DNA of 22,910 nt, taken from positions 1 to 22,910 of the forward strand of contig CAKSEM010000004.1 of assembly GCA_934446485.1 (NCBI GenBank). The letters are read 5' to 3'. Position numbers and translations under genes: made by a program. The notes under the pieces are model-generated. The model made no database searches. It was not told the origin of the DNA and was given only the letters and a program-made list of their open reading frames with translations. Of the stretch, positions 1 through 6,780 are shown in pieces. Each line of letters begins with the position of its first letter. The first letter of the stretch is position 1. Origin of the DNA: an uncultured Eubacteriales bacterium. Lineage in GTDB: Bacteria; Bacillota; Clostridia; Oscillospirales; CAG-272.

Positions 1-2225
1 TTCAGGTTCTCGATCGTTACGGTCGAGCTGCCCATGAACTGGATGTACGGTCTGCCGTCCTTGCACGGTACGAGCTCCGTGAGATCCTCAAGTGCTGCGT
101 GCATCGGGTCTGCCGGCGCGGGAAGTTCATCAACGAATCCGATAGGACCGTCGAGGTTCTTCTTCAGGGTGAACGGGATTACGAGCTCTTCAGTCTCTTC
201 ATTCGTCTCAAGATTCTTTATCTTGATCTGGAAATCTACGATGCACTCCTCACCGTCGCCGATTCCGCCGTATGCGCTCTGATCCGTCAGCTGGTTATCC
301 GGAATTACGAGAGTGTACTTTGCTCCGTCAAGTCCCAGCTTCGGGAGGATAAGACCGTTCAGGTTCTCGATCGTTACGGTCGAGCTGCCCATGAACTGGA
401 TGTACGGTCTGCCGTCCTTGCACGGTACGAGCTCCGTGAGATCCTCAAGTGCTGCATGCATCGGATCTGCCGGCGCGGGAAGTTCATCAACGAATCCGAT
501 AGGACCGTCGAGGTTTTTCAGAAGCGTGAAAGGAATTACGCGCGTATCGCTGTCTCTTCCTGTAAGATTACTGTGAAGAGCTATCTCAAAATCTACGATG
601 CACTCCTGTCCGGGGCCGATTCCGCCGTATGCGCTGTTGCCGCCGAGCTGGCTCTCGGGAATTACGAGAGTGTACTCGCCGACCTTAAGGCCGAGCTTCG
701 GGAGAATGAGGTTGTTCAGGTTCTCGATCGTTACGGTCGAGCTGCCGTTGAACTGGATGTAAGGTCTGCCGTCCTTGCACGGTACGAGCTCCGTCAGATC
801 CGCGACAAGCTGATCCATAGCAGCAACGTCGTCATCCGGACACGGAATTATTCTCGGAGCGGGAATCAGAGTATCATCAAGGTTCTTTCTTGCATAGAAG
901 TAAGGACGAACACTTGCGCTCTGGGTGGTGTCGGCGTTGAGAGTAAGCGTGATCGTAACATATGCGCTCCCGCTGTTGCCGTCTCCCTGTTCGCTGTAAC
1001 TTGAGAGCAGTTCGTTGAACTCCTCTTCATCAAGGCTCAGGGTGTACTTTTCGCTGTCATACTCAACGCATGAAGCAACGAGTGCGGTCACAGATTCATA
1101 TGTAAAGCTGGACGTATAATTTGAGGAGAGGTGGAACCACGGATGTATTGAGCATACATATTCATCCTCAAACTTCTCAAGAATCTTCTGCATAATCTCT
1201 GTTTCACTGGGAAGCTCATCGACGAATCCGATAGGACCGTCGAGGTTCTTCTTCAGAGTGAACGGGATTACAGACTCTTCAGTCTCTTCATTCGTCTCAA
1301 GATTCTTTATCTTGATCTGGAAATCTACGATGCACTCCTGTCCGGGGCCGATTCCGCCGTACTGACTCTGATCCGTCAGCTGGCTGTCCGGAATTACGAG
1401 AGTATACTTTGCTCCGTCAAGTCCGAGCTTCGGGAGAATGAGGCTGTTCAGGTTCTCGATCGTTACGGTCGAGCTGCCCATGAACTGGATGTAAGGTCTG
1501 CCGTCCTTGCACGGTACGAGATCTGTCAGATTCTCGAGAGCTGCATGCATCGGATCCTTAGCATTGACGGTCTGATCATAGCGCATGATGATTGTAGCAA
1601 TCTCAGCTCTGGTCGTCGTGCTGTCAGCATTGTAGTTGCCGTTTTTATCGCCCTTGACAAGACCGGTCTTTCTGAGCTCCTCAATGTAAGGTGCTGCCCA
1701 TGATGCAAATGAGCCTTCGTCATTAAACTTTGCAACAACGTCGCTGCTCTGAATGGTAATGTTCATATACTTAAGGAAACGTACCATAAGAGTTGCAAGC
1801 TCAGCTCTTGAGACCGGTGCGTTCGGCTTGAACGTGTTATTTTCATAACCGTCAACAAGCTTAACCTTCGGTGATACAGCCCAACCGATGTAGTCTGAGT
1901 ACCACGCGGTCTTTGAGGTGTCGGTAAACTTAATGTTAGATGCCATTCCCTTGATGTCCTCATCGGTGAGGCCAGCAAGGCGCGACAGAAGCGTTACAAA
2001 TTCCGCTCTTGTCATGTTCTTCTCAGGGCCGAATTCAGTCGAGGTCAAGCCTTTCATGAAGCCCTTTTCGAAGACGTATCTGACAGCTACCGTATACCAT
2101 GATGTTTCTTTTACATCGGTAAACGGAAGCTTTCCAGATCCGTCTGCTGCACCTACTGCGGTCGTCATAACCAAGCTCAATAGCATGGCAATGACAAGCA
2201 GCATGCTTAGAAGTTGCTTCTTCAT
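1..2225 (-). CDS. SLH-domain surface protein with tandem ~119-aa repeats (3' end beyond window)
   Basis: Secreted cell-surface protein; 741 codons are visible with no stop before the left edge, so it is incomplete. Residues 1-27 form a signal peptide: MKKQ, a hydrophobic core, then a likely AXA cleavage site near VGAA. Three S-layer homology domains follow at about 33-84, 98-153 and 165-216, each with the W-Y ... G ... F-P ... TRAE/SRAE pattern; SLH domains anchor proteins to secondary wall polymers. From residue 224 the protein is repeats: 224-342, 343-467 (diverged), 468-586, 587-705 and 706 onward (cut). A typical unit has VPCKDGRPYIQF, SSTVTIENLN, YTLVIP, YGGIG, CIVDF and KNLDGPIGFVDELP. 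I do not recognise the repeat family; its beta-strand-like alternation suggests an adhesin or stalk domain, which is inference. Start choice: GGAGGAG lies 6 nt upstream of ATG 2225. No frameshift was found when I translated it by hand. Confidence 0.9.
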   Translation of the reverse strand, partial: MKKQLLSMLLVIAMLLSLVMTTAVGAADGSGKLPFTDVKETSWYTVAVRYVFEKGFMKGLTSTEFGPEKNMTRAEFVTLLSRLAGLTDEDIKGMASNIKFTDTSKTAWYSDYIGWAVSPKVKLVDGYENNTFKPNAPVSRAELATLMVRFLKYMNITIQSSDVVAKFNDEGSFASWAAPYIEELRKTGLVKGDKNGNYNADSTTTRAEIATIIMRYDQTVNAKDPMHAALENLTDLVPCKDGRPYIQFMGSSTVTIENLNSLILPKLGLDGAKYTLVIPDSQLTDQSQYGGIGPGQECIVDFQIKIKNLETNEETEESVIPFTLKKNLDGPIGFVDELPSETEIMQKILEKFEDEYVCSIHPWFHLSSNYTSSFTYESVTALVASCVEYDSEKYTLSLDEEEFNELLSSYSEQGDGNSGSAYVTITLTLNADTTQSASVRPYFYARKNLDDTLIPAPRIIPCPDDDVAAMDQLVADLTELVPCKDGRPYIQFNGSSTVTIENLNNLILPKLGLKVGEYTLVIPESQLGGNSAYGGIGPGQECIVDFEIALHSNLTGRDSDTRVIPFTLLKNLDGPIGFVDELPAPADPMHAALEDLTELVPCKDGRPYIQFMGSSTVTIENLNGLILPKLGLDGAKYTLVIPDNQLTDQSAYGGIGDGEECIVDFQIKIKNLETNEETEELVIPFTLKKNLDGPIGFVDELPAPADPMHAALEDLTELVPCKDGRPYIQFMGSSTVTIENL
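111..1556 (-). repeat. Tandem array of 357-bp (119-aa) coding repeats, four units plus a fifth cut by the edge
   Basis: Unit boundaries on the minus strand are 1556-1200 (R1), 1199-825 (R2, 375 bp, diverged), 824-468 (R3), 467-111 (R4) and 110-1 (R5, partial). The same 5' word of the plus strand (ttcaggttctcgatcgttac) recurs at 1, 358, 715 and 1447, giving spacings of 357, 357 and 732 bp. Bases 1-158 and 358-515 differ at two positions by eye. The array is in frame inside the SLH protein and has no independent coding role. Confidence 0.95.
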
Positions 2226-2551
2226 TATTTTCTCCTCCATAAAGAAAAATACTTATTACCTCTTGGTAACTGATTATATATTAACACATAGTCGCCGATA
2301 AATCAATAGCTGCGTTCAATTTTTATTAGTATTTTTTTAGATTTTGTGGCTTTCGGTCAGATCTAATCACAATATTAATTGTAACTGTTTCACATTGCAT
2401 CCTGTGAATCCACATGATTCCATAAGCATCTTGCACATATCGATTGGCATTATGCCTAAATTATGACCCTGAATTTTGTACACCGTAGCAAAAGCAATTA
2501 TCACCAAATTATGCCTGAGCTTACGGTAAATTATCATGAATATCGCAAATA
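2226..2551. other. AT-rich intergenic spacer upstream of the SLH gene
   Basis: About 325 bp with no credible ORF on either strand, visibly richer in A+T than its flanks. It holds the ribosome binding site and probable promoter of the SLH gene at its left end. AAATTAT recurs at 2458, 2506 and 2528, and GGCATTATGCC near 2446-2456 is a short palindrome. I cannot assign a function to these; they may be regulatory or simply AT-rich sequence. Confidence 0.6.
2273..2278 (-). promoter_or_regulatory. Possible -10 box of the SLH gene
   Basis: On the minus strand a perfect TATAAT lies about 48 bp before the ATG at 2225. The hexamer 17 bp upstream (TTATCG) is a poor -35. An alternative pairing nearby is TTGATT, a 17-bp spacer and TAATAT. 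The promoter is plausible but weakly supported. Confidence 0.35.
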
Positions 2552-2597
2552 TTACACCGCCGCAGACAGTCGATATATGTCATCTGCGGCGGTGTAA
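2552..2597 (-). terminator. Hairpin terminator after the mecA-like gene
   Basis: Perfect 15-bp inverted repeat (arms 2552-2566 and 2583-2597, TTACACCGCCGCAGA and its complement) with a 16-nt loop. It starts 34 bp downstream of the mecA-like stop codon. In the minus direction it is followed by a short AT-rich stretch (ATATTTG) rather than a long T-run; the better T-run (ATTTTTA) is on the plus side. It may therefore work weakly or in both directions, but its position fits termination of the leftward gene. Confidence 0.65.
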
Positions 2598-2631
2598 TTT
2601 TTATGCACTTGACTAATTTGTTTGTCCGATT

Positions 2632-3177
2632 TCAACCGAGCTCACCGAGCACTTCAACCGCGCTGCTGCAAAGGAGACTTCCGTGCTCGCACACTACATA
2701 ATAATATGAATCGCGGCAACGTGTACCGAAATTTTCGCCGGCAATATAGCTTTCCCTTTCAAGGAGGAGATAATACTTGACCGATGTCGTGCCGTCGCCG
2801 CTGTAAAGGCGGCTGACTCCGCGATATCCGGATGCCTTTAGCTGACGGCACGTTGATAGCGCAGACGCAAGTGTTTCAAACGAATATATTATGTAGCCTC
2901 CGGAGTACCGTTTTTTTACAGGCTCTGTGCCACCCTCAGGCGTCAGCTTTGTCACAAACATCTCGCATCCGCCGTGCCTCTCCGGATAGTACTGCACAAA
3001 GACACGCCCGCCCACTGCGTCAAAGCCGCAGCGGTCACGTGCCACCCTCATAATCCGCCAGAACGCAGAGCGCGCAGATATATCCCCGGTCTCCCCGGGC
3101 TCAAATTCGTACTTCTTCATATCATCAGCAGACAGCATAACCTTCAGTTTAGTCGTACTTATTTTTATAAGCTCCAT
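2632..3177 (-). CDS. mecA: MecA/NegB-family adaptor protein
   Basis: 181 residues. MecA-family proteins are adaptors that bring substrates to the ClpC AAA+ unfoldase for ClpP degradation in Firmicutes. The N-terminus (MELIKISTTKLKVML, DDMKKYEF) and the later FWRIMRVARDRCGFDAVGGRVFVQ and GGCEMFVTK follow the family pattern. The C-terminal half, which in this family binds ClpC, starts near residue 100 (YIIYSFETLASALSTCRQL). At 181 residues it is shorter than the roughly 218 of Bacillus MecA. Start: ATG 3177 gives the canonical N-terminus but has no clear Shine-Dalgarno; ATG 3210 (11 residues more) is an alternative, with GGAGGG 14 nt upstream inside a hairpin. It is flanked by its own promoter and a terminator-like hairpin, so it is probably monocistronic. 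No clp gene is in the window. Confidence 0.75.
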   Translation of the reverse strand: MELIKISTTKLKVMLSADDMKKYEFEPGETGDISARSAFWRIMRVARDRCGFDAVGGRVFVQYYPERHGGCEMFVTKLTPEGGTEPVKKRYSGGYIIYSFETLASALSTCRQLKASGYRGVSRLYSGDGTTSVKYYLLLERESYIAGENFGTRCRDSYYYVVCEHGSLLCSSAVEVLGELG

Positions 3178-3243
3178 CTTTTGCAGACCGTGCCTTTCGT
3201 TTTTTAACATGATCGGAGGGCTCGCCCTCCACGTCTCACTATT

Positions 3244-3272
3244 ATTATAGCGCGCATCCCGGGAAATGTAAC
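3244..3272 (-). promoter_or_regulatory. Promoter of the mecA-like gene
   Basis: On the minus strand GTTACA (-35, 3267-3272, four of six consensus positions), a 17-bp spacer and a perfect TATAAT (-10, 3244-3249). The expected transcript start is near 3237, leaving a leader of about 60 nt to ATG 3177. Confidence 0.6.
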
Positions 3273-3286
3273 CCCAAAATTTGTGG

Positions 3287-3301
3287 AACGTGTAGCACGT
3301 T
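3287..3301. promoter_or_regulatory. Palindrome upstream of the mecA-like promoter, possible operator
   Basis: AACGTG, a 3-base centre (TAG) and CACGTT form a perfect inverted repeat whose near edge is 14 bp upstream of the -35 box. Placement and symmetry fit a dimeric regulator site; no regulator can be named. Confidence 0.35.
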
Positions 3302-3520
3302 GTTCCTGCTCGGGACGGATACGGAAGCAAAGCTCTGCGGCATATGCCGAACTCCTGCCTAAAGCAAAAAACGCGCATCTTCCCATATAACCGAGCGGCC
3401 GTAAAAAACGATACCGACAAAATCCGTCTCGGAACGCGACGGGCACTTCAGTTTGGCCGCAAACTTATGCATGTGCCTATTTCTTTGATTCTCTTCCGTC
3501 GCGAAAATAAAAGCAGAAAA

Positions 3521-3546
3521 GCGGCGCCGCAATAATGCGGCGCCGC
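3521..3546 (-). terminator. Intrinsic terminator of rpsU
   Basis: Perfect 10-bp GC-only stem (GCGGCGCCGC on both arms, each self-complementary) with loop ATTATT on the minus strand, followed in that direction by a T-rich tail (TTTTCTGCTTTTATTTT). It begins 27 bp after the rpsU stop codon. Confidence 0.92.
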
Positions 3547-3573
3547 CGTGATCCGTATTCAACTGTGCCGAAA

Positions 3574-3750
3574 TTACTTATACTTACGCTTTCTCGCAGC
3601 TTCGGACTTCTTCTTTCTCTTAACGCTCGGCTTCTCATAGCATTCTCTCTTGCGAAGCTCGGCCTGGATTCCCGAACGCTGGCACTGCCTCTTGAAACGA
3701 CGGAGCGCACTGTCGAGCGACTCGTTCTCCTTGACTCTGATCTCAGCCAT
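3574..3750 (-). CDS. rpsU: 30S ribosomal protein S21
   Basis: 58 residues, the normal S21 size, starting MAEIRVKENESLDSALRRFK and ending in the usual Lys/Arg-rich tail (KRKKKSEAARKRKYK). S21 belongs to the 30S subunit and supports translation initiation. The ATG at 3750 is preceded by AAGGGAGGGG, a very strong ribosome binding site. The gene has its own near-consensus promoter upstream and an intrinsic terminator downstream, so it is a one-gene unit, although read-through from leuS is possible because no clear terminator follows leuS. Confidence 0.97.
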   Translation of the reverse strand: MAEIRVKENESLDSALRRFKRQCQRSGIQAELRKRECYEKPSVKRKKKSEAARKRKYK

Positions 3751-3805
3751 CAATTTCCCCTCCCTTCGCTTCTGACAGAAAGCAGCGAACAGCTACTTCC
3801 TCAAT

Positions 3806-3834
3806 AGTATACCCTATTCTACGCTCTTTGTCAA
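3806..3834 (-). promoter_or_regulatory. rpsU promoter
   Basis: Minus strand: perfect TTGACA (3829-3834), a 17-bp spacer and TATACT (3806-3811, five of six). The leader to the rpsU ATG is about 50 nt. This is the best sigma-A-type promoter in the window and fits the high expression expected of a ribosomal protein. Confidence 0.88.
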
Positions 3835-3870
3835 TACCTTCCCGTAAGATAATCCGCCAATTCGGGCGAT

Positions 3871-6270
3871 TTATTTTGCGACGATGTTGACGATACGCCC
3901 GGGCACATATATCTCTTTGATTATCCGCTTGCCTTCAAGTGCGGCAGCCACACGATCGTTTGCCTTTGCCGCAGCAAGCGCCTGAGCCTCGTCTGCATCC
4001 TTCGGGAGCGTGACGGTTCCGCGCAGTTTGCCGCAGATCTGGACTGCGATCTCAACTTCACTGTCGGCAGTCTTCTCTTCGTCAAACTCGGGCCATTCAG
4101 CAAGAGAGGCAAATCCATCGCATCCGAGTCCCTGCCACATTTCCTCGCATATGTGAGGAGCAAACGGGCAGAGCAGACGTATAAACACGGAAAGCTCGGA
4201 CTTCGTCAATCCGCCGACCTCATATATGCGGTTGAGCAGTGTCATGAGCGCTGCAATCGCCGTATTGAACTTCATTTCCTCAATATCGGAGGAAACCTTC
4301 TTTATAGTTTTGTGGAGCGCAGATTCAAGCTCCGGCGTTACCTCACCCGGGCGAACCATATCCGAAAGTGCAAACACTCGCTCGATAAAGCGCTTGCAGC
4401 CCTTGACTCCGTTTTCGGACCAAGGAGCAGCAGCACCGTAATCGCCCATAAACAGGATATATGTGCGGAGCACATCGGCACCGTACTCATCAACGACATC
4501 GTTCGGGTCAACGACGTTGCCCTTCGATTTGCTCATCTTCTCGCCGTCGGGTCCGAGGATCAATCCCTGTGCCGTTCGCTTTGCATACGGCTCCGGGAAC
4601 GGCACCTCTCCGATATCGTAAAGGAACTTATACCAGAAGCGCGAATAGATGAGATGTCGCGTCACATGCTCCATTCCGCCGTTATACCAATCGACCGGCA
4701 GCCAGTATTTCAGGCGCTCGGGATCTGCAAAGCGTTCGTGATTGTGCGGGTCGATATATCTGAGGAAGTACCATGAAGAGCCTGCCCACTGCGGCATAGT
4801 ATCGGTCTCGCGTCTTGCATCGCCGCCGCACTTCGGGCAGCTGCACTTAACAAAGGATTCAATCTTGGCAAGCGGGCTCTCACCGCCCTCACCGGGTTCA
4901 AAATTTTCGATCTCCGGCAGACGGAGCGGAAGCTCATCATACGGAAGCGGCACCATACCGCACTTCGGACAGTGTACGATCGGGATCGGCTCACCCCAGT
5001 ATCTCTGACGGTTGAACGCCCAATCCTTCATCTTGTACTGAACGCCGGCACGGCCGATTCCATGCTCCTCGAGGTACGAGATCATACGCTCGATGGAATC
5101 CTTCTTATTGCTGTAGCCGTTCAGGAAATCGGAGTTTACCATTTCGCCGTCGCCTGTATACGCACTCTCGGCGATGTTTCCGCCCCGAATAACTTCAATT
5201 ATATCGATACCGAATTTGCGTGCAAAGTCATAGTCGCGCTCGTCATGTGCGGGAACCGCCATGACCGCACCCGTGCCGTATCCCATCATAACGTAATCCG
5301 AAATGTATATCGGTATCTCGCGACCGTTCACGGGGTTTACGGCATGAATACCTTCGATCCTCACCCCCGTCTTATCCTTTACGAGCTGTGTACGCTCAAA
5401 CTCCGACTTCTTTGCACACTCGGCACGGTACGATTCAACTTCGGAAAAATTCGGGATCGAATCGCGGAAACGGTCGATCAGCGGGTGCTCCGGAGCGAGC
5501 ACCATGAATGTCACGCCGAAAAGCGTGTCGGGGCGCGTTGTATAGACTGTCAAACGCTCACCGTCGCCGACGGTGAAATCGACGAAAGCGCCGCGCGACT
5601 TTCCGATCCAGTTGATCTGCTGAGTCTTTATGTTGGGCAGATAATCGACCGTCTCCAAGCCCTCAAGAAGCTTGTCGGCATACTCTGTAATGCGCAGATA
5701 CCACACGTCCTTCGATTTCTGCACGATATCACTGTGGCATATGTCACACTTGCCTCCCTGAGAATCCTCATTTGAGAGAACGACCTTGCAGCTCGGGCAA
5801 TAATTGACAAGTGTCTTATCTCGGAACACCAGCCCATGCTCAAACATCTTTAGGAATATCCACTGTGTCCAGCGATAGTAATCCTCATCGGTCGTATCTA
5901 TGGTCCGCGTCCAATCGAACGAGAACCCCACGCGCTTCATCTGCGACGTAAACTTCTCGATATTCATGTCGGTAACGCGGCGCGGATGTATTCCCGTCTT
6001 TATGGCATAATTCTCCGTCGGAAGCCCGAACGCATCGAATCCGAGCGGAAAGAGAACGTTATACCCCTGCATTCTGCGGCAGCGCGATATGACCTCAAGC
6101 CCGGAGTATGCCTTCACGTGTCCGACGTGCATCCCGGCACCGCTCGGATACGGAAATTCGACAAGTGCATAAAACTTCTTCTTGCCGTGATCCTCGGACG
6201 CGTGGAAAATGCCAGCGTCCTCCCACTTCTTCTGCCACTTTGCTTCAATATTCTTAAAATCGTATTTCAT
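3871..6270 (-). CDS. leuS: Leucyl-tRNA synthetase
   Basis: 799 residues, typical of bacterial LeuRS. Cytoplasmic class I enzyme charging tRNA-Leu with leucine. The HIGH motif appears as HVGH at 48-51 within PYPSGAGMHVGH; KMSKS is at 578-582. Zinc-type cysteine pairs occur at CPSCKVV and CDICHSD and again at CPKCGMVPLP and CSCPKCGG. The CP1 editing domain is present (TTRPDTLFG, AHDERDYDFA). The C-terminal anticodon and tRNA-binding parts are intact. Start: ATG 6270 gives MKYDFKNIEAKWQKKWED, the usual N-terminus, with AAGG about 7 nt upstream. Only 75 bp separate it from rsfS, and there is no room or sign of a T-box leader. It probably shares the LCP-rsfS transcript. Confidence 0.97.
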   Translation of the reverse strand: MKYDFKNIEAKWQKKWEDAGIFHASEDHGKKKFYALVEFPYPSGAGMHVGHVKAYSGLEVISRCRRMQGYNVLFPLGFDAFGLPTENYAIKTGIHPRRVTDMNIEKFTSQMKRVGFSFDWTRTIDTTDEDYYRWTQWIFLKMFEHGLVFRDKTLVNYCPSCKVVLSNEDSQGGKCDICHSDIVQKSKDVWYLRITEYADKLLEGLETVDYLPNIKTQQINWIGKSRGAFVDFTVGDGERLTVYTTRPDTLFGVTFMVLAPEHPLIDRFRDSIPNFSEVESYRAECAKKSEFERTQLVKDKTGVRIEGIHAVNPVNGREIPIYISDYVMMGYGTGAVMAVPAHDERDYDFARKFGIDIIEVIRGGNIAESAYTGDGEMVNSDFLNGYSNKKDSIERMISYLEEHGIGRAGVQYKMKDWAFNRQRYWGEPIPIVHCPKCGMVPLPYDELPLRLPEIENFEPGEGGESPLAKIESFVKCSCPKCGGDARRETDTMPQWAGSSWYFLRYIDPHNHERFADPERLKYWLPVDWYNGGMEHVTRHLIYSRFWYKFLYDIGEVPFPEPYAKRTAQGLILGPDGEKMSKSKGNVVDPNDVVDEYGADVLRTYILFMGDYGAAAPWSENGVKGCKRFIERVFALSDMVRPGEVTPELESALHKTIKKVSSDIEEMKFNTAIAALMTLLNRIYEVGGLTKSELSVFIRLLCPFAPHICEEMWQGLGCDGFASLAEWPEFDEEKTADSEVEIAVQICGKLRGTVTLPKDADEAQALAAAKANDRVAAALEGKRIIKEIYVPGRIVNIVAK

Positions 6271-6345
6271 ATCCGGACCTTGTGCCTTTCTCGTCCAAAT
6301 TATTGTACTGCACGGTTCTCTGTATACTGTGCGGTAAAGTCGCTC

Positions 6346-6780
6346 TTACTCATCTGCATCTGCCCCGGCCGGGTCTTCGGTTCTTACCTCAGTTGTGCCG
6401 GCATACAGCTTCTCAAGCTTGTAGAAATCGCGCATCTCCGAGTTAAACAGATGCAGTATGACCGTGCCGTAGTCCTTCAGCACCCAAGTGCCTGTGTCAT
6501 ACCCTTCTGTGTGAAACGCAGTGATCCCGGTTCCCTCAAGGCGGAAATCAACCTCGTCCGCAAGTGCGCGGAGTTGGGTGCGCGACGTACCGGATGCTAT
6601 TACGAAATAGTCCGTGAGCGATGTCTGATCCTCAACGTGCAGCACGCGGATATCACGTGCCTTCTTTGCGTCAAGCACAGCAGTTATATACTTTGCAATC
6701 TCGAGCGACGGAGAATCCGCACTCGGCCTGACTTCACTTATGTTATCATTCATATGATGATCCGTCTCCTTATGTGTCAT
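6346..6780 (-). CDS. rsfS: Ribosomal silencing factor RsfS (Iojap/YbeB family)
   Basis: 144 residues. RsfS binds ribosomal protein L14 and blocks joining of the 30S and 50S subunits in starved cells. The conserved core is visible: LEIAKYITAVLDAKKARDI, DYFVIASGTSRTQLRALAD, EGYDTGTWVLKDYGTVILHLF and FYKLEKLY. The C-terminal tail (TEVRTEDPAGADADE) is acidic and not conserved. The ATG at 6780 overlaps the stop of the upstream LCP gene by 4 bp (ATGA), suggesting translational coupling. Met10 (6753), with AAGGAG 12 nt before it, is an alternative start. The nadD-yqeK-LCP-rsfS order is common in Firmicutes. Confidence 0.95.
   Translation of the reverse strand: MTHKETDHHMNDNISEVRPSADSPSLEIAKYITAVLDAKKARDIRVLHVEDQTSLTDYFVIASGTSRTQLRALADEVDFRLEGTGITAFHTEGYDTGTWVLKDYGTVILHLFNSEMRDFYKLEKLYAGTTEVRTEDPAGADADE

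Larger units (their letters stand above)
3178..3573. other. Intergenic region between rpsU and the mecA-like gene
   Basis: About 400 bp containing, from right to left, the rpsU terminator, about 220 bp with no recognised feature, a palindrome, the mecA-like promoter and the leader. The open frames crossing it have no recognisable protein content. A small inverted repeat GGAGGG/CCCTCC (3215-3220 and 3225-3230) sits in the leader and could hide a ribosome binding site; this is inference. Confidence 0.6.

Noticed and set aside
99..1004. 301-residue open frame on the plus strand in the repeat region
   Set aside because: It is antisense to the SLH repeat protein, repeats only because the DNA repeats, has no known domain and no ribosome binding site.
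1..1556. Direct repeats as a possible CRISPR array
   Set aside because: The period is 357 bp, units are contiguous coding sequence in one frame, and there are no short repeats with unique spacers.
3178..3420. N-terminal extension of the mecA-like frame to 262 residues
   Set aside because: The extra residues cross the promoter and are unlike any MecA; the family N-terminus begins at 3177.
3838..3870. Inverted repeat after leuS as a terminator
   Set aside because: The CGCC/GGCG stem is only four pairs (seven with a bulge) and no T-run follows on the minus strand.
4972..5775. 267-residue open frame on the plus strand
   Set aside because: It is antisense to leuS, which is complete with all motifs; no recognisable domain.
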